From the NCBI GenBank assembly GCA_964415525.1, contig CAYQAS010000109.1, forward strand, positions 1 to 13,806: 13,806 nt of DNA, given 5' to 3'. Of the stretch, positions 1 to 7,496 are shown one piece after another. Both the position numbers and the translations under genes were made by a program. The stretch comes from CAZPUI01 sp964415525. GTDB taxonomy: Bacteria > Acidobacteriota > Holophagae > Holophagales > Holophagaceae. How positions within the stretch are numbered: position 1 is the stretch's first letter; each line of letters opens with the position of its first letter. The notes below the pieces were generated by a model that saw nothing but the letters and a program-made list of their open reading frames with translations, made no database searches and had not been told where the DNA came from.

Positions 1-165
1 GGCAAAGGGCAGGGCGAAGACCGTGTGCTCAAACTTAATCATGTCGAGCAGTTCTTTGAGCTGACGGAATGGGCCCTTGGGAAGCGCCGCCTCGGGTGGG
101 GCGGCGGGTTCGGGAGCCTGGGCGGATTCGGGAGGGGGGGTGCCGGATTCCATCTCGTCCATCAT
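1..165 (-). CDS. UbiA-family polyprenyltransferase, N-terminal part (runs off left edge)
   Basis: Only the first 55 codons are present and the reading frame stays open to base 1. Residues 37 to 55 contain the stretch IKFEHTVFALPFA, which matches the first membrane helix of UbiA-type prenyltransferases (4-hydroxybenzoate polyprenyltransferase and its relatives in ubiquinone or menaquinone synthesis). In this family the enzyme sits in the inner membrane and joins a polyprenyl chain to an aromatic ring; the Asp-rich catalytic motifs lie beyond the window. Before the helix is a roughly 35-residue Pro/Ala/Glu-rich tail not usual for the family. The start is uncertain: ATG at 165, 162 or 153 are in frame, and none has a strong ribosome site. 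The gene begins 27 bp after the acyl-CoA synthetase stop on the same strand, so it is probably cotranscribed with it. The family call rests on one short motif, so substrate and pathway are open. Confidence 0.75.
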   Translation of the reverse strand, partial: MMDEMESGTPPPESAQAPEPAAPPEAALPKGPFRQLKELLDMIKFEHTVFALPFA

Positions 166-192
166 CGACCCAATCGAGCGATTTGTGGGCCG

Positions 193-2016
193 CTACCGCA
201 GGATGATCCCGCTATCACCATAGATGCTGCCGATGAGGGACGCGAAGGCCTCGTGGATGACCCGACGCTTTACCTTGAGGGAGGGCGTCAAGAAGCCCGC
301 TTCCGGCGTGAGTTCCCGGTCGAGCAGGCGGAACTGCTTGATCTGTTCAAAGGGCGCCAACCGGGCGTTCACACGCTCCACCCGGGAGGCGATGAGGGTG
401 CGCACCTGGGGCAGGTTCACCAGTTCGGAGTCGCTGAAGTACTGCAGCTTGCGGCGGTCGGCCCAGCGGCGCAGCAGGATCAGGTTGGGCACCAGCAGGG
501 CGCTGATGAAGTTCCGACCGTCGCCGAGGAGCACGGCCTGCTCGATGTAGCGGTCGCGGCGCAGCTGATTCTCGATGGGCTGCGGTGCCACGTTCTTGCC
601 GCCGCTGGTGACGAGGATCTCCTTCATTCGATCCGTGATGTGGAGTCGACCTTCGTCATCCAGGCAACCCACGTCCCCAGTACGGAAGTAACCGTCGGCG
701 GTGAAGGCTTCCTGGGTGGCTTCGTCATCCTTCCAGTAGCCCAGCATCACGTTGGGGCCCTGGCAGAGGATCTCGCCGAGACCGCTCAGCTTCAGGAACG
801 GGCGGCCGTTCCATTCCTCCATGAGCGGTCGTCCGACGGACCCTGGGGCCACTTCGCCCCGACGGTTCAGGGTGAGGATGGGGCTCGTCTCCGTAAGGCC
901 ATAGCCCTCCAGGATGGGAATGCCTGCGGCCCAGAAGAACTCCAGCAGTCGGGGCTCCAGGGCGGCGCCGCCGGAAATGGTGAGGCCCAGGCGTCCGCCG
1001 GTGCGCTCGCGGATCTTGCTGAAGACGAGCCGGTCCGCGAGGGCGTAAATGACGCCCAGGTAGCCTGTGGGGCGCTGGCCTCGGTAGAGCTTGGGGGCCA
1101 CGCGGAAGCCGACGGTGCGGGCCCACTTGAAGGCGAGGCGCTTGGCGAAACCGCCGGCACTCACGTTCTCCACGATGCGGGCATAGATCTTCTCGAAGGC
1201 GCGAGGCACCGCCAGCAGGATGTGCGGCTGCACCTCCTGGAGGTTCTGGGCCAGCATGTTCAGATGCTCCGCGTAGTAGATCCGCACCCCGGCGTGGAGC
1301 ATGGTGAAGTGTCCGCCCATGCGTTCGAAGATGTGGGACAGCGGCAGCAGACTCAGGCAGATCTCGCCCTGGTTGAGCGGGATGGCCTCCAGGCCCGACA
1401 GGATGTTGGCCACCAGGTTGCCGTGGGTGAGCATGGCGCCCTTCGGTGCGCCCGTGGTGCCGCTGGTGTAGATGAGCGTCAGGACATCGTTCGGGGTGCG
1501 CTGTCTGGCCCACTCGCGGACTTCGGAACGTCGTTCCTCCAGGGCCTCGCCCTCCGCCGTCAGCTCCTTCCACCGCATGCAGGTGCGCTCGGAGGTCCGC
1601 ACCGGGGCGCCCTCCAGGAGCAGGGCGATGTCGAGATCCGGCAGGAGTTTCCAGACGGTGTTGATCTTGTCCAGCTGGTCCAGGTTCTGGCAGAAGACCA
1701 GCTTTGCGCCGGAGTGCCGGAGCACCTCGCCCACCTGTTCGGCGTTCAACGTGTGGTAGACGGGTACGGAAATGATTCCGCTGATGGCGCAGGCGTAGTC
1801 GAGGATGGCCCACTCGGGGCGGTTCTCGCAGAGGAAGGCCACCCGGTCGCCAGGCTTCAGGCCCCGGGCTGAGAGGGCCAGGGCGATGCGCTCCACCCGC
1901 GCCTGGAGCTCCACGTGGCTGATGCCTCGGTAGGATCCGGCGCTGCGGTAGGCCAGGGCATCCGGGTAGTCGAAGCGCAGCGCTTCGTAAAACAGCTCGG
2001 CGATGGTCTGGATCAA
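193..2016 (-). CDS. Long-chain acyl-CoA synthetase (AMP-forming, FadD15-like)
   Basis: This 607-residue protein belongs to the ANL superfamily of adenylating enzymes. The family activates fatty acids with ATP to an acyl-adenylate and then transfers the acyl group to CoA, usually at the membrane face. The core motifs are intact and in order: YTSGTTGAPKG (183-193, ATP phosphate loop), GYGLTETSP (371-379), YFRTGD (443-448, adenosine ribose contact), DRMKEILVTSGGKN (462-475, hinge) and LTPSLKVKRR near 577-586, carrying the likely A10 catalytic lysine. Length and the C-terminal LTPSLKVKR form fit the long-chain type rather than acetate or aryl ligases. The start is TTG at 2016, which gives MIQTIAELFYEA; GGAG at 2023-2026 (minus strand) lies six bases upstream, and no better start is seen. 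The prenyltransferase follows 27 bp later. The spacer shared with the divergent xerC gene is only 78 bp. Chain-length preference cannot be read from the sequence. Confidence 0.93.
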   Translation of the reverse strand: MIQTIAELFYEALRFDYPDALAYRSAGSYRGISHVELQARVERIALALSARGLKPGDRVAFLCENRPEWAILDYACAISGIISVPVYHTLNAEQVGEVLRHSGAKLVFCQNLDQLDKINTVWKLLPDLDIALLLEGAPVRTSERTCMRWKELTAEGEALEERRSEVREWARQRTPNDVLTLIYTSGTTGAPKGAMLTHGNLVANILSGLEAIPLNQGEICLSLLPLSHIFERMGGHFTMLHAGVRIYYAEHLNMLAQNLQEVQPHILLAVPRAFEKIYARIVENVSAGGFAKRLAFKWARTVGFRVAPKLYRGQRPTGYLGVIYALADRLVFSKIRERTGGRLGLTISGGAALEPRLLEFFWAAGIPILEGYGLTETSPILTLNRRGEVAPGSVGRPLMEEWNGRPFLKLSGLGEILCQGPNVMLGYWKDDEATQEAFTADGYFRTGDVGCLDDEGRLHITDRMKEILVTSGGKNVAPQPIENQLRRDRYIEQAVLLGDGRNFISALLVPNLILLRRWADRRKLQYFSDSELVNLPQVRTLIASRVERVNARLAPFEQIKQFRLLDRELTPEAGFLTPSLKVKRRVIHEAFASLIGSIYGDSGIILR

Positions 2017-2047
2017 ACGAGGCTCCGGGGCGTGGGTGGGAAAGCGC

Positions 2048-2053
2048 TATGGT
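2048..2053 (+). promoter_or_regulatory. Possible -10 box for xerC
   Basis: TATGGT lies 41 bp before the xerC ATG, in the 78-bp spacer between the divergent acyl-CoA synthetase and xerC genes. The complementary strand reads TACCAT at almost the same place, so one A+T-rich spot could serve both directions. No clear -35 box is visible at the right distance. This is a weak, pattern-based call. Confidence 0.25.
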
Positions 2054-2094
2054 ATCAAACTGTCAGGATTTGCACCGGGAGGAGGGGTGCCGTC

Positions 2095-3045
2095 ATGGGG
2101 GATGCCGGTTTGTTCCAGCCTGAAGGCCGACCGGGCGTTCCCGAACTCGACGCCGCCGTGCGCACCTTCCTGCGGGAACAGGAGGCTCGGGGGGTCAGCC
2201 CCCATACCCTTCGCGCCCAGCGGGGGGATCTGGAGAAGCTGCAGGTCCACGCGGTGGCGGAGTCCTGGCCGGGGCTCGACGTGATGGGCCGCGCCCTGCG
2301 CCGCTTCGCCCAGGAGCTCGGCAGCCGGGGCCTCGATCCCGCCAGTCAGGCCCGCATTCTCTCCACCGTGCGCGCGCTGTTCCGCTGGGCTTTTGAGACG
2401 GGGCGCCTGGAGCGGAACCCGGCGGAAGGACTGCGCAATCCCAAGCAGCCCAAGCGTCTGCCGGCCTTCCTCACGGAAGGGGAAAGCACCGATCTCCTGG
2501 ACCTTCCCCCCGCTACAGACTTCGTCTCCGCCCGACTCCAGGCACTGCTGGAGCTGCTCTACGCCAGCGGCCTACGCGTGTCGGAATTAACGGGGCTGGA
2601 CCTGCAGGACCTGCTGCTTTCGGAACGCGTGCTGCAGGTGCTCGGCAAGGGCAGCAAGGAACGCATTGTGCCCTTCCACGACACGGCCCTGGCGGTCCTG
2701 GAGACCTACCTCGCCCACCGGAAGATGCTGCTGGCGGAAAAGCACCTGCCCCCTACGCCGGCGCTCTTTCTCAACCAGAAAGGCGGGCGGCTCACGCCGG
2801 AGAGCGTGCGGACCTTTCTCGCTCGCGCCCTCGAGCAGGCCAGCGTCCGCGCCAAGGTGAGTCCCCACGCCCTGCGCCACAGCTTTGCGACCCACCTCCT
2901 GAACCGCGGCATGGACCTGCGGGCCATTCAGGAACTCCTGGGTCACAGCAGCCTCAGCACCACCCAGCGCTACACGCACCTGGACCTGGAGCAGTTGGCC
3001 AAGACCTACGAGCATGCCCACCCACGGGCTCGGAAGACCGACTGA
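2095..3045 (+). CDS. xerC: Tyrosine recombinase XerC
   Basis: This 316-residue site-specific recombinase has the two-domain layout of Xer proteins: a SAM-like DNA-binding domain at about 16-105 and a catalytic domain at about 125-310. The tyrosine-recombinase residues are all present: R161 in YASGLRVSEL, K185 in LGKGSKER, H258 and R261 in SPHALRHSFATHLL, H284 in LLGHSSLSTTQ and the nucleophile Y293 in QRYTHLD. The C-terminus YEHAHPRA resembles XerC rather than XerD. XerC normally acts with XerD at dif to resolve chromosome dimers at the septum; no dif-like site is seen here. The ATG at 2095 is chosen because GGGAGGAGGGG (2077-2087) lies just upstream and the length is standard. A longer in-frame reading back to 1915 would overlap the divergent gene and is rejected. 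There are no phage or integron neighbours, so a housekeeping role is more likely than an integrase. The stop at 3043-3045 abuts the stop of the convergent gene. Confidence 0.92.
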   Translation: MGDAGLFQPEGRPGVPELDAAVRTFLREQEARGVSPHTLRAQRGDLEKLQVHAVAESWPGLDVMGRALRRFAQELGSRGLDPASQARILSTVRALFRWAFETGRLERNPAEGLRNPKQPKRLPAFLTEGESTDLLDLPPATDFVSARLQALLELLYASGLRVSELTGLDLQDLLLSERVLQVLGKGSKERIVPFHDTALAVLETYLAHRKMLLAEKHLPPTPALFLNQKGGRLTPESVRTFLARALEQASVRAKVSPHALRHSFATHLLNRGMDLRAIQELLGHSSLSTTQRYTHLDLEQLAKTYEHAHPRARKTD

Positions 3046-4047
3046 CTAGAACGCGATCCGGGCGATGCGGCCCTGTTCGCCCACGGCCCAGGCCACGCGC
3101 CCCTTGGCGGAGATGGCGTGGAAGCCGACGGTGCTTAAAGGTTCCCAGGTGCGGCCCCGGTCGCGGCTGAGGTCGCAGCCATTAGGGCCGACCGCCACCA
3201 GAGTCTTGCCATTCAGGGAGGTTATGGCGCTGCGGAAGCCCGGCAGGCGGGTGAGGGTCGTCCAAGTCTTTCCGCCGTTATCAGTGGCCATGAGGCGAGA
3301 GGGCGCTTCCTCTCGGCGGAAGTCGCCTCCGACCGCCAGGCCCCGGCGGGCGTCGAGCCAGACGGCGCCGAAGAGACCCGAAGTGGGTGCTTCGGCCTCC
3401 ATCTCGGTGGGGGCGGCGGTCCAGCTCAACCCCGCATCCGAACTGGTGAACACCCGGCTCCGGCCACCGCCTCCGGTGACCATGAAGGCCCGCTGGTCGG
3501 GACCGACTGCCAGGCAGGTGCCACTGGCGGCGAAGGCGCTTTCGTCCTTCAGGGCTTCAGGCATGGCGGGTGCCAGGAGCTTCCAGTGCGCGCCGCCGTC
3601 CTCTGTGGCCAGCAGGCGGAACCGGCCATCCACGGGATCGCTCATGGCGAGGCCCCGCTGGGGCGTCCAGAAGGCCAGGGCATCGTAGAAGGCCTTGGGG
3701 TCGGGGTTCAGGAACTGGAGCGCCCAGGTGGCGCCGCCGTCCTTCGTTCGATAGATGCGGCTGGCGTCCCCTGGGCCGATGCTGAGGACGGTGGCTTCGT
3801 CGGCGCTGAAGGCCTCGATGTCCCGGAAGTCCAGCTTCTCGGCCCCCAGCACCGTTTGCCGCAGCCAGGTCTTGCCGCCGTCCACCGTCTTGAGCACGGT
3901 GCCGCTGGTACCGCTGGCCCAGGCCACCCGGTCGCTCACGGTGCTGACCCCGCGCAGCCGGGCGGTGGTACCGGACGCTTGCATCTCCATCACGGGTGCC
4001 GCGGGCACCAGGGAGACGACAGCGAATAGGCAGGCGATCGCGGGCAT
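3046..4047 (-). CDS. Exported YCF48-like Asp-box beta-propeller protein
   Basis: This 333-residue protein contains six Asp-box motifs (S/T-x-D-x-G-x-T/S-W): TVDGGKTW 54-61, TKDGGATW 101-108, TEDGGAHW 148-155, SSDAGLSW 202-209, TDNGGKTW 255-262 and SRDRGRTW 294-301. They are spaced 39 to 54 residues apart and the chain ends with AWAVGEQGRIARI, as in YCF48/BNR-type seven-bladed propellers. The N-terminus MPAIACLFAVVSLVPAAP looks like a signal peptide, so the protein is probably periplasmic or outside the cell. No sialidase catalytic residues can be assigned, and YCF48's photosystem II assembly role cannot apply without a photosystem. The likely role is binding or scaffolding, which is inference. 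The start ATG at 4047 has GGAG five bases upstream and gives the signal peptide at once; an in-frame ATG at 4143 would place an odd charged segment before it. It converges on xerC with no gap and is divergent from the GH2 gene. Confidence 0.85.
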   Translation of the reverse strand: MPAIACLFAVVSLVPAAPVMEMQASGTTARLRGVSTVSDRVAWASGTSGTVLKTVDGGKTWLRQTVLGAEKLDFRDIEAFSADEATVLSIGPGDASRIYRTKDGGATWALQFLNPDPKAFYDALAFWTPQRGLAMSDPVDGRFRLLATEDGGAHWKLLAPAMPEALKDESAFAASGTCLAVGPDQRAFMVTGGGGRSRVFTSSDAGLSWTAAPTEMEAEAPTSGLFGAVWLDARRGLAVGGDFRREEAPSRLMATDNGGKTWTTLTRLPGFRSAITSLNGKTLVAVGPNGCDLSRDRGRTWEPLSTVGFHAISAKGRVAWAVGEQGRIARIAF

Positions 4048-4167
4048 GGAGGCTCCGGTGGATGGCCCCAGGATGACGCAGGTGATCGGGTGCGTCTTGG
4101 GCGATCCCTGGAAATCGACGATGGGACCCCTTCTGCGCAACATGCTGGGTCCGAAATGTTGGGTCGG

Positions 4168-4193
4168 GTTACATCGCTTACGCGATTTGTAAC
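4168..4193. promoter_or_regulatory. Imperfect palindrome in divergent spacer
   Basis: In the 221-bp spacer between the YCF48-like gene and the GH2 gene, GTTACA (4168-4173) pairs with TGTAAC (4188-4193). Inside them TCGC (4174-4177) pairs with GCGA (4182-4185), with a TT bulge on one side and a 4-base centre. It is the most A+T-rich part of the spacer and lies 76 bp before the GH2 start. It could be an operator for one or both genes. No regulator gene lies beside it. The rest of the spacer (4048-4268) shows no gene, and no convincing -35/-10 pair is seen. Confidence 0.4.
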
Positions 4194-4268
4194 TTCCTTG
4201 TTTTCATGATGGTACGCCGTCGGTGCGGGCCAGAATAGGGGACGCTCCGCCCTGCTTCGAGGTGCCCC

Positions 4269-6308
4269 ATGCATCCTTCAATCGTCGCCGCCTTGCTTCT
4301 GACCCTGCCGCTGGCCGCCCAGGGACGCCTCCGGCAGCCGCTCCTGGACGGTTGGCAGTTCGCCCGTTGGGGCGTGCCAGACCTCAGGGGCAGCGACGTG
4401 CCCAACTGGCGGGACGTGGCGCTGCCCCACACCTGGAATGCCACGGATGCGCAGTCCGGCGAGGGCATGTATGCGGGCATCGGCTGGTACCGCCGCAGCC
4501 TGGACATGCCCGCCGCCTGGGCGGGCAAGAAGGTCTTCCTGCGCTTCGAGGGCGTGGGCAGCGTGGCGGATGTCTATGTGAACGGGAAGGCCGTGGGCCA
4601 GCACAAGGGTGCCTACAGTGCCTTCTGCTTCGAGATCACTGAGGCCCTCAAACCCGGCGCCAATGAGCTGCGGGTGCGGGCGGACAACGCCAGCCGCCCG
4701 GACGTGCTGCCTGTGAACCACTTCCTCTTTGCCGTGTTCGGCGGAATCTACCGCCCGGTGGAGCTGTTGGTGCTGGATCCCGTCCACATCACGCCCACGG
4801 ATTGCGCGGGGCCCGGCATCGCCCTGCAGCAGCGCAAGGTGGATGCGGCCGAAGCCCTGGTGACGCTGCAGGCGAAATTGGCCAACCTTGGGACGGTGCC
4901 ACGGGTCCTGACGCTGCGCACTGAAGTCAGGGATGCCACCGGACAGCTGGTGTCGAAGGTGGAATCGCCCCTGACCGTGCGTCCCAGCGGGGTCCAGACC
5001 TATGCCCAGGATCTGCGCATCGCCAAGCCCCACCGTTGGCACGGCAAGCGCGATCCCTACCTCTACCGGGCCACGGTGAGCCTGATAGACGGCGCGACGG
5101 TGGTGGATGTTGTGGATCAGCCCCTGGGGTTGCGCAGCTTCAGCATCGATCCGGTGCGGGGCTTCCTCCTGAACGGCGAACCCTACCCGCTGCGGGGCGT
5201 CTGTCGACACCAGGAGCGGGAGGGCAAGGGCTCGGCCCTTTCCAACGCCGACCATCAGCAGGACCTGGATCTCATGGCCGAGATCGGTGCCAGCACCCTG
5301 CGCCTCGCCCACTACCAGCAGGCGGAATACGTCTATGCGAGTGCGGACCGCATGGGTTTCCTGGTGTGGGCGGAGATCCCCTTCGTGAACACCTGGACGG
5401 GGCAGGAGGGCGAAAACGCTCGCCAGCAGCTGCAGGAGCTCATCCGCCAGAACCTCAACCACCCGTCGATCTTCACCTGGGGCTTGCACAACGAGGTCTA
5501 CACCAAGGACCACACCGAGTTCCCCGTGCGCCTCACGCGGGAACTGCACGACCTCGCGAAGCTGGAGGATCCCGACCGGCCCACGGTGGCGGTGACGGGC
5601 TACGGCGATCTCGAGAAGCCCATGAACCACCACGCGGATCTGCAGGGGCACAACCGCTACTACGGCTGGTACGAAGGGCAGATGGGGGACATCGCCGGCT
5701 GGATTGCGCGGACTAGGACCCGGCCCGGCACGCTGATCTCCCTTTCGGAATACGGCGCCGAAGGGAACTGGAAGCAGCAGAGCGAGAACGACACGGAGCA
5801 GGGCGATCCGACCCGCGGCCAGTTCTATCCCGAGGGCTACCAGAGCCGCAGCCACGAGGTGCACCTCGCCGCCATCGAGCGGGCGCCACACCTATGGGGC
5901 ACCTACGTCTGGAACATGTTCGACTTCACCTGCCCCTGGTGGAACCGCGGCGGCGTGCCCGGGCGCAATCAGAAAGGCCTCGTGAGCTACGACCGCACGG
6001 TGAAGAAGGACGCCTTCTTCCTCTACAAGGCGGCGTGGAACCCTGCGCCCATGCTGCATCTGGCGGACAAACGGCTCACGACGCGCACGAAGGCGGAGCA
6101 GACCGTGCACGTCTACAGCAACGTAGAAGGGATCGGCCTCTCGCTGAACGGCGCGCCCTGCGGTCCCGGCACCGTGGCTGGGCCGAGGGTCCACCACACC
6201 TGGACGGTGCGGTTAAAGCCCGGAAAGAACATGCTCACGGCCAGCGGCAAGCGCGATGGCAAGGCCTTCGAGGACCGCATGGAGCTGGAGCTGAAGCCGA
6301 CGCATTGA
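4269..6308 (+). CDS. Secreted glycoside hydrolase family 2 (beta-galactosidase-like)
   Basis: The 679-residue protein starts with a signal peptide (MHPSIVAALLLTLPLAAQG), so it should act in the periplasm or outside. A GH2 sugar-binding jelly-roll domain follows (about 20-170; PHTWNA at 53-58, GIGWYRR at 71-76), then an immunoglobulin-like domain (about 175-290) and a TIM barrel (about 293-590). In the barrel HNEV places the acid/base at E409, and SLSEYGAEG places the nucleophile at E494. RHQEREGKGSAL (313-324) and WNMFDF (548-553) are typical of the family. The end (about 595-675) resembles the DUF4982-type C-terminal domain. Both catalytic glutamates are present, so it is probably active; beta-galactosidase is the best guess, but other beta-linked sugars are possible. 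ATG 4269 has GAGGTG four bases upstream. No sugar transporter, TonB receptor or sugar regulator is near, so this is not a complete polysaccharide locus. The S41 peptidase starts 100 bp downstream. Confidence 0.9.
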   Translation: MHPSIVAALLLTLPLAAQGRLRQPLLDGWQFARWGVPDLRGSDVPNWRDVALPHTWNATDAQSGEGMYAGIGWYRRSLDMPAAWAGKKVFLRFEGVGSVADVYVNGKAVGQHKGAYSAFCFEITEALKPGANELRVRADNASRPDVLPVNHFLFAVFGGIYRPVELLVLDPVHITPTDCAGPGIALQQRKVDAAEALVTLQAKLANLGTVPRVLTLRTEVRDATGQLVSKVESPLTVRPSGVQTYAQDLRIAKPHRWHGKRDPYLYRATVSLIDGATVVDVVDQPLGLRSFSIDPVRGFLLNGEPYPLRGVCRHQEREGKGSALSNADHQQDLDLMAEIGASTLRLAHYQQAEYVYASADRMGFLVWAEIPFVNTWTGQEGENARQQLQELIRQNLNHPSIFTWGLHNEVYTKDHTEFPVRLTRELHDLAKLEDPDRPTVAVTGYGDLEKPMNHHADLQGHNRYYGWYEGQMGDIAGWIARTRTRPGTLISLSEYGAEGNWKQQSENDTEQGDPTRGQFYPEGYQSRSHEVHLAAIERAPHLWGTYVWNMFDFTCPWWNRGGVPGRNQKGLVSYDRTVKKDAFFLYKAAWNPAPMLHLADKRLTTRTKAEQTVHVYSNVEGIGLSLNGAPCGPGTVAGPRVHHTWTVRLKPGKNMLTASGKRDGKAFEDRMELELKPTH

Positions 6309-6329
6309 CGACAGGCTCCGGTTGGCAAT

Positions 6330-6369
6330 CTGCCGGTGTCCTGGCACTTCGCCGCCTGGGAACCGGCAG
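6330..6369 (+). repeat. Inverted repeat between GH2 and S41 genes
   Basis: CTGCCGGT (6330-6337) is exactly complementary to ACCGGCAG (6362-6369) across a 24-base loop, in the 100-bp gap after the GH2 stop. There is no T run after it, so it is not a standard intrinsic terminator. It may be an RNA hairpin that separates expression of the two genes, or chance in GC-rich DNA. Confidence 0.35.
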
Positions 6370-6408
6370 GTCGCTGGCCCAGGCTGGGGTTGATCCACGA
6401 GGAGCCCC

Positions 6409-7476
6409 ATGCGATCCCTGTTCCTGCTTCCTGCACTCGTCACATCCTTGATGGCCCAGCCCGCCGCGCCCGTCACCCGGGAGCAGCGTCTGGCGGTCGT
6501 GAAATCCCTCGGCGAGGCGCTGCGCACGCAATATGTCTTTCCCGAGGTGGCCGACACCGTGGCGAAGGCGCTCTCCGCCAAGGTCGCCAAGGGGGATTAC
6601 GATGCGAGCACCACAGCGGAGGCCTTTGCCAAGGCGCTCCATGAGGATCTTCGTGCCTTGGGCAAGGACGGTCACTTTCGCGTGATGCATGCGCCGGACT
6701 TCAAGCCGCGCCCAGAATCGCAGACCGCGCCCACCGCCGAGCAGATGGCCCAGGCCAAGGCCTCCGTGGCCCGCCGGGGCTTCGGTCTCGCCCGCACGGA
6801 GATCCTGCAGGGGAACGTGGGCTACCTGGATGTGCGCGGGTTCCCTTCGGCAGAAACCGTGGGTGCGGCCTACAGCGCGGCCCTCACGCTGCTCTCCGGT
6901 ACGGATGCACTGGTGCTGGACCTCCGCCAGAACGGCGGCGGCAGCCCCGAGGGCGTGGTGCAGTTGGTGAGCCACTTCTTTCCCGAGGGGGATTCCCGGC
7001 ACATCAACAGCATCTACAGCCGAAAGGAAAACGAGACGCGCCAGTTCTGGACCAGCGCCACCGCCAGCCCCCGATACACGAAGCCGGTCTATGTGCTCAC
7101 CAGCGGCTTCACGTTCAGTGGCGGCGAAGAGTGCGCCTACGATTTTCAGACCCAGAAGCGGGCCACCCTCGTGGGCGAAGTCACCGGTGGCGGCGCCAAC
7201 CCGGGGGATGTGCTGCCCCTGGTTCACGGCTTCGTGGCCTTCATTCCCAATGGCCGCGCCATCAACCCTGTGACGAAGACGAACTGGGAACACGTGGGCG
7301 TGAAGCCCGATGTGGAGGCCCCTGCGGCGGAGGCTCTGAAGGTTGCGCACCTGGCAGCCTTGAAGCAGCTCCTCGAGAAGGAATCGGACGCCGACCGCAA
7401 GCAGCGACTGCAGAAGACGCTCCAGATGGTGGAGAAGGGCGAGCTGCCGCCGCCGCGCTTCACCAAGCCCCAGTAG
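6409..7476 (+). CDS. Secreted S41-family serine peptidase (IRBP/C-terminal processing type)
   Basis: This 355-residue protein has a likely signal peptide (MRSLFLLPALVTSLMAQ). The N-terminal helical part (about 24-95) includes the family's DGHF turn (87-90). The S41 core runs from about 130 to 300, with GNVGYLDVRGF (135-145), DLRQNGGG (171-178) and TSGFTFSGGEECAY (231-244). S237 is the likely nucleophile, with E240 or E241 nearby, as in IRBP-like members that use a Ser/Lys-type or modified catalytic set. No PDZ domain is visible, unlike classic tail-specific proteases. A Lys/Glu-rich, probably helical tail (about 305-345) ends the protein. It probably cleaves peptides or C-termini in the periplasm; the substrate is unknown. 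ATG 6409 is preceded by GAGGAG with a 4-base gap. The GNAT gene starts 20 bp after its stop, so those two are probably one transcript. Confidence 0.87.
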   Translation: MRSLFLLPALVTSLMAQPAAPVTREQRLAVVKSLGEALRTQYVFPEVADTVAKALSAKVAKGDYDASTTAEAFAKALHEDLRALGKDGHFRVMHAPDFKPRPESQTAPTAEQMAQAKASVARRGFGLARTEILQGNVGYLDVRGFPSAETVGAAYSAALTLLSGTDALVLDLRQNGGGSPEGVVQLVSHFFPEGDSRHINSIYSRKENETRQFWTSATASPRYTKPVYVLTSGFTFSGGEECAYDFQTQKRATLVGEVTGGGANPGDVLPLVHGFVAFIPNGRAINPVTKTNWEHVGVKPDVEAPAAEALKVAHLAALKQLLEKESDADRKQRLQKTLQMVEKGELPPPRFTKPQ

Positions 7477-7496
7477 CACCCATTCGGGAGGCTGCC

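Noticed and set aside
25..1872. 615-codon open frame on the plus strand, antisense to the acyl-CoA synthetase
   Set aside because: It is the mirror of a well-conserved gene in GC-rich DNA, where antisense stops are rare. The translation has no recognisable domain and is rich in Gly, Ala, His and Gln without pattern.
2095..3045. xerC gene as sign of an integrated phage, integron or genomic island
   Set aside because: The C-terminus is XerC-like, and no phage, cassette, attachment site or tRNA target lies nearby; a housekeeping role is simpler.
4168..4193. The palindrome as a dif recombination site for XerC
   Set aside because: It lacks the two 11-base half-sites with a 6-base centre typical of dif and is not adjacent to xerC.
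4278..5891. 537-codon minus-strand open frame inside the GH2 gene
   Set aside because: It is a shadow of the GH2 coding frame; no motifs, and the GH2 catalytic residues establish the plus-strand reading.
6235..7479. 414-codon minus-strand open frame over the S41 gene
   Set aside because: It is antisense to a complete S41 peptidase with its signal peptide and catalytic motifs; composition is low in information.
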